From assembly GCF_002499975.2 (NCBI RefSeq), contig NZ_CP052766.1, forward strand, positions 1,054,001 to 1,118,000: DNA of 64,000 nucleotides, read 5' to 3'. The stretch is from Alteromonas pelagimontana (GTDB lineage Bacteria; Pseudomonadota; Gammaproteobacteria; Enterobacterales; Alteromonadaceae). This document shows, piece by piece, positions 16,391 through 24,291 of this stretch. Made by a program: the position numbers and the translations under genes. Numbering within the stretch: position 1 is the first letter of the stretch; every line of letters begins with the position of its first letter. Below the pieces are notes generated by a model, which made no database searches, was not told where the DNA came from, and saw only the letters and a list, made by a program, of their open reading frames with translations.

Positions 16391-17314
16391 TTATTTAGCT
16401 CTGGATTTACGATCTTTCGAACGTGGGCTTCTTTTTGCGCCCGCTCCGGTGGCTGTCGGTCTTGCACTGTGGCTTTTACCGCCCGATCTTGACCGCCTTG
16501 ATGGACGCTTTTCCTCGCCCTGTTTACCTGAGCCAGATGATGGAGATTTTGACGGTTTAGGCTTGGGCTTTCTGTGTCCCGGCGGCGCTTCTGAAGAAGA
16601 ATGTTCAATAGATTTAAGCAACACATCCAGCTCCTTTTTTGTTAAATCTCGCCACTCCCCTACGGGTAAGCCTTTAAGGCTGACATTCATTATTCTTACG
16701 CGCTCTAATTTGACTACATCATAATCAAAGCGCTCGCACATCCGCCGGATCTGGCGATTCAGTCCCTGCACAAGGGTGATGCGAAACACCAAGCGACCTT
16801 CTTTATTTACCTGACATTTTTTGGTTACCGTTCCTAATATCGGCACCCCCGCAGCCATGCCGGAAATAAAGTCATCGGTAATGGGTTTATTTACCGTGAC
16901 CAGATATTCCTTTTCATGATTGTTGCCAGCACGCAGTATTTTGTTCACTAAATCGCCATTGCTGGTAAGAAAAATAAGACCTTGAGAATCTTTATCTAAT
17001 CGTCCGACCGGAAAAATTCGCACGCCGTGATTAACAAAACTGACGATGTTATTTTTTTCGCTTCTTTCAGTGGTACAAACAACACCTACCGGCTTGTTTA
17101 CCGCAATAAAAACAAAATCATCGGCGGCCTTAGGTGCAATGGGTTTTCCATTAACTTTAACGGTATCGCCCGGCGCCACTTTGTCCCCCACCTGCGCACG
17201 CTTTCCGTTCAGGTATACATTGCCCTGTTCGATGTAACGATCAGCTTCGCGCCTGGAACACATGCCACTTTCACTAATGTATTTGTTCAAGCGGGTTAAG
17301 GACGGGTTTTCCAT
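16391..17314 (-). CDS. rluF: 23S rRNA pseudouridine synthase RluF
   Basis: A pseudouridine synthase of the RsuA/RluB family, closest by eye to E. coli RluF, which modifies U2604 of 23S rRNA. It begins with an S4 RNA-binding domain ([24 protein letters not shown] type). The catalytic block is [13 protein letters not shown], whose aspartate is the catalytic residue. The RluF-like signatures [24 protein letters not shown] and [12 protein letters not shown] follow. The last 60 residues or so form a very basic, Pro/Lys/Arg/Ser-rich tail, which is common on rRNA-modifying enzymes. A TTG seven codons upstream (17335) is an alternative start. Confidence 0.92.
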   Translation of the reverse strand: MENPSLTRLNKYISESGMCSRREADRYIEQGNVYLNGKRAQVGDKVAPGDTVKVNGKPIAPKAADDFVFIAVNKPVGVVCTTERSEKNNIVSFVNHGVRIFPVGRLDKDSQGLIFLTSNGDLVNKILRAGNNHEKEYLVTVNKPITDDFISGMAAGVPILGTVTKKCQVNKEGRLVFRITLVQGLNRQIRRMCERFDYDVVKLERVRIMNVSLKGLPVGEWRDLTKKELDVLLKSIEHSSSEAPPGHRKPKPKPSKSPSSGSGKQGEEKRPSRRSRSGGKSHSARPTATGAGAKRSPRSKDRKSRAK

Positions 17315-17463
17315 ATATTCTTTATACTCAACCAATTAACTATTTTTTTGCCAAAGCAATGTTGCAAGAGGGATATGATACACGGGCTGGCGCAGTTTAG
17401 CAGGGGGATTTACGTGCCGCGTTTAATAACCGGGATAACTGACGAATGTTTTTATTGGTATAC

Positions 17464-17499
17464 AACTACCTGCCACTGATATTACTGCGGCAGGTAGTT
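17464..17499. terminator. strong hairpin downstream of the GMC operon
   Basis: A perfect 11-bp stem (AACTACCTGCC / GGCAGGTAGTT) with a 14-base loop begins 50 bases after the stop of the Tat lipoprotein gene. On the minus strand, where the operon is read, no T tract follows, so it may be a Rho-assisted or 3'-protecting hairpin. On the plus strand it is followed by four T residues. Confidence 0.5.
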
Positions 17500-17548
17500 T
17501 TAAGCAGCTTGGTGAGCAACAAGGCTTTTTGCGATCACGCTTGATCCG

Positions 17549-18307
17549 TCAGGCCCTTTGTTCCTGATATGCGTAGTCACTTAAGCCAAGCTCCTGCAGC
17601 ATCTTGTCGAGATGCTGTTTAGCTTCTTCTGTCGGACCAGGGTAATCCCCTGCAATTGCCACGTTGCCTAAGTAACCGATATCTTTGGTTCCTTCCGGCG
17701 AGCAGAAAAATGCCGCTAACACCAACGAGCGAAAACGGCTAAACGCCGTGGCAATACGCTGGAACTGCTCCGGCGTTTTTGCGTTCTCGTAGGCGATATC
17801 ATCAATAATGGCAGTTTGTTGCGCCGAACTTAGCTTGGTAAACGGCTTCTGGAATCGCAGCTCGGCCTCATCGTCAATCCACGCAAGGGCAGACAAAATG
17901 GTAATTCTGTCTCTTTGCTGACTGGCGTAAGGAGCACTTACCCACTCATCAACCACATCGGGCACGTTAACTTGCGAGGCAGAAGGAACGTTACCGTCTT
18001 TTGGCACCAGAATATCGGATAACACCGCCACAGTGGTAAGTTGCGCAGGCGTAAGCGTGCGCGGCCACGGCGTTTCAGGCGGTATTATCAGGTTTGGATC
18101 TTTACCGTACCCTTTGGCCGTAACAGGCGCTAAGCTCAATTCTGGCCAATGTCCAGCTTGAGTCGCCGCTACCGCAGTGTTATCGCTACATGCAGCAAGA
18201 CCAGGCAGCGCTGCACTGGCAGCTAGTATACCCATCCACTTCAGAGACTCTCGGCGACTAAGCCGCGGAAGATATTGATAATCCTGATCGGGTTGTTTAT
18301 CAGTCAT
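17549..18307 (-). CDS. gluconate 2-dehydrogenase subunit 3 family protein (Tat lipoprotein)
   Basis: The small partner subunit of a periplasmic GMC-type sugar dehydrogenase (PF13618). The N-terminus has a twin-arginine signal, LSRRESLKW, and ends in a lipobox-like LAAC with C40, so the folded complex is probably exported by Tat and lipid-anchored. In this family the small subunit acts as chaperone and carries the signal for the catalytic GMC subunit. It starts one base after the end of the GMC gene, in a three-gene operon with the DUF1080 hydrolase. No cytochrome c subunit, the usual electron acceptor, is adjacent. Confidence 0.9.
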   Translation of the reverse strand: MTDKQPDQDYQYLPRLSRRESLKWMGILAASAALPGLAACSDNTAVAATQAGHWPELSLAPVTAKGYGKDPNLIIPPETPWPRTLTPAQLTTVAVLSDILVPKDGNVPSASQVNVPDVVDEWVSAPYASQQRDRITILSALAWIDDEAELRFQKPFTKLSSAQQTAIIDDIAYENAKTPEQFQRIATAFSRFRSLVLAAFFCSPEGTKDIGYLGNVAIAGDYPGPTEEAKQHLDKMLQELGLSDYAYQEQRA

Positions 18308-18308
18308 C

Positions 18309-19988
18309 TTAAATTACCCCCTGCTTCATCTGGGTTGCCAGCCAATCGGCGTTTCTCATTGCCAGCGTCATAATCGTCAACGTACAGTTTTTATGAGGAT
18401 TAGAAGCAAATACCCCGGCGTCCATAACAAACAGATTATTGCAATCCCAGGTTTGCCCCCACTGATTGGTTACCGAATCAGTAGGGGATTCGCCCATACG
18501 CGTAGAACCCACTTCGTGGATAATTTCACCGCCTTTAAGAATGGCCTCTTCGGGAGTAGGCAGCTCACCCACATCAGCGCCCATATTGGCAAAAATGACT
18601 TTGGCGGTTTCCAGTCCGTGCTTAATCTGATTTAGCTCGTGCTCAGACCATTTCCAGTGAAACTTAGCTACCGGAATGCCCCACTTATCCGTTACCTTGT
18701 CGTCGATTTCCATATAGCAGTGTTCGTTCGGTAGCATTTCGCCTCGTAAAGCGAATCCGATATATGCACCGTAATTGGCTTTCGCCTCATCTTTTAACGC
18801 TTTGCCATAGCCTTGCAGATCGCCCGCTACTGAAGATCCGGGTTCACGAAAGCCACTGCCGATTTCAAAGTGGTAACCGCGAGGAAAATCCAGCTCTCCT
18901 TTCGCCTGAGCCTGATGTCCCCACCAGGGAATAAACAGGTGATTTGAGGTATGACCGTCTTCATTATAACGTGGGCGATTACGCAGGGCTGGCACCATCG
19001 CGCCGATATTTGCCCCGGTTGAATCCATTATATTACGCCCAACCTGACCGCTGGAATTCGCTAATCCGTTGGGGTGCTTTTTGCTTTTCGAGTTCAGCAG
19101 AATTCGGGCCGATTCGCAGGCACTTGCCGCCAGTATAACGACTCTGGCAGACAGTTTTTCATCCTTGCCGGTTTTCTTGTCAACGTAGGTCACGCCGGTT
19201 ACCTTGCCGTCATCGTCTGTATCTACAGAACGCACCATGGCATCGGTAACAACCTCTAGCAAACCCGTTTCTCTTGCCAGCGGAATCAACGATGTGGTGG
19301 TTTGAAACGCCGCGCCAATAGAACATCCATGACCACAGGGTGTGGCGTAAAAGCATTTTGAACGAATATCTTTTGGCGCAGTCAACACCGCCCGATGCAT
19401 CGGCGCTAAATCAATCCCTTCTTTTTTGGCTGCAGCCGCCACCAGCAATTCCGTAATTCGCGGCGTGGGCGGAGTTTGCAACACGCCCGGGGAAGACGGT
19501 GGCATGTCTTCGTGGCCCGTGTTTGCTCCACAAACCCCCACCAGGGTTTCTGTTTTGTCGTACCAGGGCGCCAATTCATCATATTCAAACGGCCAGTCGG
19601 CCCCTAAACCATCACGACTTTTACCCTTAAAATCATGCTCGCTAAAGCGCAGAGAATAACGGCCCCAGTGATTGGTTCGACCACCGAGCATACGCGCCCG
19701 CCACCATAAAAATTCGGTCCCCTCTGCCATTGTGTAGGGTTCATCAGGTACGGTCCAGCCGCCATCCACCGTGGCATCGTAAAACCCAAAATCTTTATCA
19801 ACGTTCCCTGCCCCCATCAGCGGCGCCTCGCCATTGCGTTTAAACATGGGGGTTTCGGTTTTAGGATCGTAATCACGCCCGGCTTCCAGCATCAGCACTT
19901 TCACGCCTGATTTGGTCAGTTCGTAAGCCGCCATGGCGCCGCCAGCACCTGAACCAACAACAATAACATCGTGCTTAACATCTGCCAT
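18309..19988 (-). CDS. GMC family FAD-dependent oxidoreductase (glycoside 3-dehydrogenase-like)
   Basis: The catalytic subunit of a GMC-type FAD dehydrogenase, about 559 residues. The FAD-binding motif VVGSGAGGAMAAYEL is near the N-terminus. The C-terminus has the family block with the active-site His in EIIHEVGSTRMG and the second active-site region in SNPHKNCTLTIMTLAMRNADW. Together with the gluconate_2-dh3 subunit and a DUF1080 protein this resembles the 3-dehydrogenases that oxidise glycosides at C3. It lacks its own signal peptide, so export would be by hitch-hiking on the Tat lipoprotein partner. The start at 19988 forms a TAATG overlap with the upstream stop, indicating translational coupling. 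The exact sugar is unknown. Confidence 0.9.
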   Translation of the reverse strand: MADVKHDVIVVGSGAGGAMAAYELTKSGVKVLMLEAGRDYDPKTETPMFKRNGEAPLMGAGNVDKDFGFYDATVDGGWTVPDEPYTMAEGTEFLWWRARMLGGRTNHWGRYSLRFSEHDFKGKSRDGLGADWPFEYDELAPWYDKTETLVGVCGANTGHEDMPPSSPGVLQTPPTPRITELLVAAAAKKEGIDLAPMHRAVLTAPKDIRSKCFYATPCGHGCSIGAAFQTTTSLIPLARETGLLEVVTDAMVRSVDTDDDGKVTGVTYVDKKTGKDEKLSARVVILAASACESARILLNSKSKKHPNGLANSSGQVGRNIMDSTGANIGAMVPALRNRPRYNEDGHTSNHLFIPWWGHQAQAKGELDFPRGYHFEIGSGFREPGSSVAGDLQGYGKALKDEAKANYGAYIGFALRGEMLPNEHCYMEIDDKVTDKWGIPVAKFHWKWSEHELNQIKHGLETAKVIFANMGADVGELPTPEEAILKGGEIIHEVGSTRMGESPTDSVTNQWGQTWDCNNLFVMDAGVFASNPHKNCTLTIMTLAMRNADWLATQMKQGVI

Positions 19989-20686
19989 TAATTCAGTTCC
20001 TTGATTCTGATATTCTTGAACCACACAACATTGCCGTGATCCTGCAAACCGATATGGCCGCTGCGATTCTCACCAAAGCCTTTCCAATCGGCGAACTTGC
20101 TGTTGGCAATAAGGGTATCCCAGGTAGAGCTGCCGATAACGACGTTGGTAGTAATAACGCCGTTTTGCCAAACTTGCAGTAACTTGTCATTCAACTTTAT
20201 GCGGAGCTGGTTCCACTGCCCTGCCGGTTTAAGAGCAGATTTATGCACCGCAACCATATCGTAAAGCGACCCGGCAAGATGGGTGTCTATTTTGTTATCG
20301 TGGGCCTTCTCATTGTCCAGAATCTGAATTTCCGGTGCATGGGAATAAATGTACTTGCCTTCTTCGTCGGCCATTATCAGCACGCCGCTGTTGCCGCCCT
20401 CAGAGATTTTCCATTCAAGTTTAAGATCAAAATCTTCATACTTGCTTTTGCTGATCAGGTCGCCCGCGCCCGCTTCGGTAAGCTTGAGAGCGCCATTCTC
20501 AATTTGCCATTTATCACTGACCGAAGACTTCTGATAATTACGCCATTGGCTCATATCGCTGCCGTCAAACAGAAGTTGCCAGCCATCCTGCTTTTCATTA
20601 GCAGTTAATTGATTTTCCTGGGCGTAGCCTGATGAATTAAATACGCCAAGTAGCAAGCCTGACATTAATAGTGTAAACGTTTTCAT
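19988..20686 (-). CDS. secreted DUF1080 (3-keto-disaccharide hydrolase) family protein
   Basis: A secreted protein of about 232 residues with a signal peptide ending in GYAQ and one DUF1080 domain (PF06439). Its typical stretches are GWQLLFDGSDMSQW at the start, EWKISEGGNSGVLI, SGSLYDM-like AGSLYDMVA, and the closing SGHIGLQDHG..VWFKNIRIKEL. Members of this family hydrolyse 3-keto-glycosides produced by GMC or Gfo/Idh oxidoreductases. The gene is first in the operon with the GMC dehydrogenase and its small subunit, which fits oxidation then cleavage of a glycoside in the periplasm. The ATG at 20686 has AAAGG ten bases before it; an upstream extension of 35 codons looks non-coding. An IS982 element ends 180 bases upstream, possibly altering control. 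Confidence 0.88.
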   Translation of the reverse strand: MKTFTLLMSGLLLGVFNSSGYAQENQLTANEKQDGWQLLFDGSDMSQWRNYQKSSVSDKWQIENGALKLTEAGAGDLISKSKYEDFDLKLEWKISEGGNSGVLIMADEEGKYIYSHAPEIQILDNEKAHDNKIDTHLAGSLYDMVAVHKSALKPAGQWNQLRIKLNDKLLQVWQNGVITTNVVIGSSTWDTLIANSKFADWKGFGENRSGHIGLQDHGNVVWFKNIRIKELN

Positions 20687-20865
20687 TTTATTGCCTTTAA
20701 GCCCCTGTGTGGTGATGTTCTGCCTGTTTTTTTTATTTTTTGCGGCTCTGAGGTTATCACAGCCGTTGGTTGATGCAACTGTAACAACCACAGGGAAGAC
20801 CAGTGCTGTTAAAGCAGTAAAAGGAGGTGGTGCATAAGATATAGGATTAAAAATAATTTACCTAA

Positions 20866-21851
20866 CCCCAGATCGGCTTAAGCAACAACCATGGCATTGC
20901 GCTCAATGTCACTGATATTAAGGGATGGCTTGTTTTCTTTAAGACAATAAGCCACCAGACCAGCCATTAAATTGAGTGTAAAACCATTTATACTGCGATG
21001 CCTTGAGTGCTCAATGTATGAAATGTTCTTTAATTGGTCGTTGATAGTTTCAATAATGAAGCGCTTCGATAGCATCGCTCTGTCCCATAAAGACATCGCT
21101 TTTGCTTTCATATTTTTGCGAACCGTGGTGATAAGTTTGACGCCTTTCTCAAATAAATTAGCTTCTAATGCTTTGCTCAAATACCCTTTATCGCCATACA
21201 ATTTGTCGGGTAAATGTCGAGCTAATTCTTCGACAGGTTTTGTGTCATGGACATTCCCCGTCGTCACTTTTGTCGCCACGATTTCACCCAGATGGTTCAC
21301 TATCAAGTGTAGTTTAAAGCCGTAAAACCAGCCCATTGTTCCTTTTCCTCTTTGCGCTATCCCGTCAAAGGTTTTATGGCGAGGTATGCGAATGTTATGG
21401 CAAACCTTTAGGCTGGTAGAGTCAATGAATTCAATGCCTGTAGGCTTTCCCTTTAAAGTACTGAAGTAGGCACACATGGGCACAATTGTTCGCGGCATTA
21501 CTTCTAAAAAGCGCGTATAACTAAGCAAATCAGGAAATGCGTTGCGATAAAATACTCTTACATATCCCGAGTAATAATTCTTAAAATCGCGATGATGTGA
21601 CATGTGAAAACCGATGATGATTGTCATCATTTCACTCATTGACATACGGCACTCACGTCGTCGTCTTCTGGTGCCGTCTTCAAGTAGCTGCTTTTGCCAT
21701 TGGGGAATAAACACTTTGCAAAAGTCATCGACATCGCAAAATAATTCAACTAGATTCTTCATGCTTGTTCCTTGTTGATTTGGTCATTTCTTTGTCGAAA
21801 GATCCGATCTTGGAACAGGCTTTTAGTTCAATTTCTTAAACAGGATTGGGG
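20866..21851 (-). mobile_element. IS982-family insertion sequence, intact, 986 bp
   Basis: The element has imperfect 17-bp terminal inverted repeats: CCCCAGATCGGCTTAAG at 20866-20882 and, on the other strand, CCCCAATCCTGTTTAAG at 21835-21851 (12 of 17 matching). It is flanked by an 8-bp direct repeat TTACCTAA (20858-20865 and 21852-21859), or 9 bp if the following C is counted. This is the size of target duplication and total length expected for the IS982 family. One full-length transposase fills it. Insertion left the element between the DUF1080-GMC operon and the region upstream of it. Confidence 0.88.
20878..21762 (-). CDS. IS982-family DDE transposase
   Basis: A transposase of 294 residues filling the IS. 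The DDE triad is readable: D114 in EFIDSTSLKV, D191 in YGDKGYL and E238 in FIIETINDQLK. A basic RRRRRE patch (about 32-37) lies in the N-terminal region that usually binds the ends. The frame is undamaged, so the element may be active or recently inserted. Confidence 0.92.
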   Translation of the reverse strand: MKNLVELFCDVDDFCKVFIPQWQKQLLEDGTRRRRRECRMSMSEMMTIIIGFHMSHHRDFKNYYSGYVRVFYRNAFPDLLSYTRFLEVMPRTIVPMCAYFSTLKGKPTGIEFIDSTSLKVCHNIRIPRHKTFDGIAQRGKGTMGWFYGFKLHLIVNHLGEIVATKVTTGNVHDTKPVEELARHLPDKLYGDKGYLSKALEANLFEKGVKLITTVRKNMKAKAMSLWDRAMLSKRFIIETINDQLKNISYIEHSRHRSINGFTLNLMAGLVAYCLKENKPSLNISDIERNAMVVA

Positions 21852-21859
21852 TTACCTAA

Positions 21860-21893
21860 CACTAATCCGCGTTGATGCGTGCTCACTCAGTGC
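21860..21893 (+). repeat. short dispersed element, copy 2 (left part only)
   Basis: This stretch shares ACTAATCC, a TTGATG-like segment and GTGCTCACTCAG with the copies at 13112-13163 and 50791-50841. Only the left arm and core are present; the right inverted arm is missing. It begins directly at the IS target duplication, so the IS may have inserted at or beside the element. Confidence 0.45.
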
Positions 21894-22210
21894 AAGAATG
21901 TTTTCACTTTTGACAATCCCATATCGTGAAGGTGTAGTCGGGCTAAATCGAACGAAACAGCGTTTGAGGAGCTGGAGGCCAGTTGGGAAAACACACCCTC
22001 TAGATCAAGGGTTTTTTAGCCATGGCGCCAGATGCGCGCAACCTTCTGTTCGAATGGAGTACTTTCTGTTCGAATACACATGTTATGTCAAATCCTGCAC
22101 TTGCCGAAATAAAACTTGTTGAGATTTGTAGTCTTGTATTAAAAGTTTCTATCAAACAGCTCGATTGGCACTAGCCTAAGGAATCGACAACATATTGCTG
22201 ATCTACGAAC
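21894..22210. other. intergenic remnant right of the IS
   Basis: No gene is apparent. A 116-codon plus-strand frame crosses from inside the IS into this region and is not credible. A 20-base-period direct repeat (22044-22075) is listed separately. Before the IS inserted, this would have been part of the upstream region of the DUF1080-GMC operon. Confidence 0.5.
22044..22075. repeat. 12-bp direct repeat with 20-base period
   Basis: TTCTGTTCGAAT occurs at 22044-22055 and again at 22064-22075. Each copy carries the palindrome TTCGAA. The two-turn spacing is what paired binding of a regulator would give, but no function is shown. Confidence 0.4.
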
Positions 22211-23164
22211 TCACTTCTTCGAGTCAACATGTGGCTCGACAGTGAGAGCGAAATCTTGCAGGCGCCAGTCGAGTTCACGGACTTTCTTCATGGCGTCCCG
22301 CAGATCTTCTGGGCAAATGGAAGCATTATCGTAAGTGTTGACAAATCCTTCGCCGTAAATTAGATGCCCATGCTCGAAAAGCCGAACCTGTACCTGTTTT
22401 ATCCAACTAAACTCAGTTAACATCTTTTCTGCTTTATCAACAAGATCAAGGTAGTTGTTATCAAGAGAGGTAGGAACCCGGTTGATCAAGCCAGTGACCG
22501 CATCTTTAGTCTGAGACCACCCGTCTTTAAGAATATCAAATGAAATGAAAGCGGCCGCAACGGCGTCTGCCCACCACCAGCCCATTCCAATCCCCAGTAC
22601 CCCGCCAATTGCTGCCACCGCAGTCAGCCAATCGGCCTTATTCATCTTACCGTCAGTGTATAGAACCTTATCATTTAGCATTCTGGCTTGTTTTGTTTTG
22701 GCCAACCCAAGTATGACAGGGGGAAAAATGCCCCATAGCAGGACCAGTATCATCCACCAACCCAGCCAGATGTCCTTAGCAAAAAACTCCTTCATTCCTA
22801 TCGTTGGGTGTTCCTGCGTAGAAAGCTTGATGAGCGCGTCGATGAGCAAAAAACTTCCCATCAGCAGAAGCGCCAGTGCTGCACACAAAAACAAGATGGA
22901 AATGATCCGATGAAATCCGTAGGGATAATGGACTGTAGGTTTTCGCCAGCAAACGTGAGTTCCGATTAGAAAACAGATGGGCGGAATCAAACTCAGACAA
23001 TCTTCAATCCATGCTGTTTTCATAGCTTGTGACGATCCCATCACGATATACATCAAAATAATCACGCTGATCAGATAGGCGATGGAAATGTATTCGAGAA
23101 CCCGGGCTTTGTGAAGAGCTCTCGTCTGCTCCTCAGTGAATTCATACTGGGGAACAAGCTTCAT
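22211..23164 (-). CDS. cation diffusion facilitator (CDF) family transporter
   Basis: An inner-membrane exporter of about 317 residues for divalent cations such as Zn, Co or Fe, with about six hydrophobic segments and a C-terminal cytoplasmic domain. The family pattern shows in YPYGFHRI after the second segment, DGKMNKADWLTAVAAIGG in the fifth and WADAVAAAFISFDILKDG in the sixth. The usual HxxxD metal motif of the fifth segment is not evident; the residue four before the aspartate is Met, so metal specificity may differ from that of YiiP. Its ATG overlaps the stop codon of the upstream lipoprotein gene (ATGA), so the two are translationally coupled. Confidence 0.85.
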   Translation of the reverse strand: MKLVPQYEFTEEQTRALHKARVLEYISIAYLISVIILMYIVMGSSQAMKTAWIEDCLSLIPPICFLIGTHVCWRKPTVHYPYGFHRIISILFLCAALALLLMGSFLLIDALIKLSTQEHPTIGMKEFFAKDIWLGWWMILVLLWGIFPPVILGLAKTKQARMLNDKVLYTDGKMNKADWLTAVAAIGGVLGIGMGWWWADAVAAAFISFDILKDGWSQTKDAVTGLINRVPTSLDNNYLDLVDKAEKMLTEFSWIKQVQVRLFEHGHLIYGEGFVNTYDNASICPEDLRDAMKKVRELDWRLQDFALTVEPHVDSKK

Positions 23165-23649
23165 TTTCGCTGCTCCTGTTTATAAATGGCTACTATTTCT
23201 TTTTCATGCGCTTTTAAAAACTTTTCCAGTGTTATTATGAAGCCATTTTCACCTCGAGAAACGGCGAAAACATGCTGATCCTTTTTATCATCACTCAATT
23301 TCAGGTATGGCCTCGTCAAGGCCATCTTTTTTATTCGCGGGTTGTCCGCCGTCAGTCCGCCTAATACCAGGTCCAGCTTTCTGAGCTCCATTTTGTCTGA
23401 CGCCTCTGCTTCAGAGAGAAATTCCCATTGCGGACGAGCTGTTAAACTGCGTGCGAAATCGGAAATAATTCTGATTTCAACACCTTCAGGGTTCAAGCTG
23501 CTTCCATAAGCCCATGGTTTGTGCTCTATGACACCTATCCGCAAGCGCTGGCTATCAAGTACGGTTTGTAGTGTTGCTTCAGTGTCCCGGGGATAATTGT
23601 CACATCCTGATAAGACCAGCAAACTCATAAACACAAAAACTTTAAACAT
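23161..23649 (-). CDS. half-size solute-binding (family 3) lipoprotein
   Basis: A lipoprotein of 162 residues with lipobox LSGC (C16). The mature part matches the first lobe of extracellular solute-binding proteins family 3: LRIGVIEHKPWAY, then GVEIRIISDFARSL and KLDLVLGGLT with MALTRPYL. It then passes directly to a tail-like HVFAVSRGENGFIITLEKFL. A complete binding protein of this class has about 220-250 residues, so most of the second lobe is missing. No frameshift is obvious, and the coupling to the CDF exporter downstream suggests the short form is the functional design. AGAAGGA before the ATG supports the start. It might sense or scavenge the ion or chelate that the CDF protein handles; that is inference. 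Confidence 0.75.
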   Translation of the reverse strand: MFKVFVFMSLLVLSGCDNYPRDTEATLQTVLDSQRLRIGVIEHKPWAYGSSLNPEGVEIRIISDFARSLTARPQWEFLSEAEASDKMELRKLDLVLGGLTADNPRIKKMALTRPYLKLSDDKKDQHVFAVSRGENGFIITLEKFLKAHEKEIVAIYKQEQRK

Positions 23650-24291
23650 GATCCTTCTTCCTTTATTTTACAGAATCATTTTTATGTGCGTTGAGCTCGT
23701 ACCGTCATTCATTTGTCAGCGCATCTGCATACAGACATTATTTTTATCTGTGTGCGTTAAACATGCCGCCGCTCATACATACCTCAAAGAACCAATACCA
23801 CCCCATCGTACGAATTTATAAGAAACTGACAAATATTGAAAAGTTTAAATGTACCTCGTTCTAATCAGTTGTTACTGATTTTATTAATTTTTAGATTGTT
23901 AATTTACGGCACTTGTTAGTCAAAGACGCAGAAGGTGAATGATTGGGGTCAATGAGATTAATTCTTTATTAAATTTCCCGCATAAATGAAAATTCTGTTG
24001 GCTTTGCAGAATCTTGGAAGACAGAAGGGGTGAGACTACTTTTTAATGTCCGTAAGAAGTATGAGTCATAACGGGGAGATCTTTGAGAACACGCTGTAAC
24101 CCCACCCTTGGGCGCTCAGCCGCAGCATCCATGCTGTTGCACAGCGCCTGTTGCACAGCGCCTGCTGCACAGCGCCTGCTGCACAGCGCCTGCGGAAAGT
24201 TCTGAATGATATCTTCTTTCTGCCTTTTCATGTGTAGCACAGTGACGAACAGCTATTTAGGGCGTGTTGACCTTTTCTGTTAAAGCCTCAC
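23650..24291. other. 642-base region without a recognisable gene
   Basis: It contains a 14-bp tandem repeat (24135-24190) and a small hairpin at 23863-23880 (AATCAGT/ACTGATT, four-base loop) followed by a T-rich stretch. A CAGCAT/ATGCTG palindrome (24123-24136) lies directly before the tandem array. A 65-codon minus-strand frame spans the tandem array and looks spurious. No RNA gene is seen. Confidence 0.5.
24135..24190. repeat. four tandem copies of a 14-bp unit
   Basis: The unit TGTTGCACAGCGCC is present twice, followed by two copies with C in place of one T (TGCTGCACAGCGCC). Because 14 is not a multiple of three, copy-number change would not preserve a frame, which fits non-coding DNA. 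Confidence 0.9.

Noticed and set aside
21772..22122. 116-codon plus-strand frame crossing the right end of the IS
   Set aside because: It spans the IS boundary and the target duplication, has no family resemblance and no ribosome-binding site; an intact insertion would not carry a real gene across its end.
24043..24240. 65-codon minus-strand frame over the 14-bp tandem array
   Set aside because: Its composition comes from the repeat, with no start signal; a 14-bp unit shifts frame at each copy.
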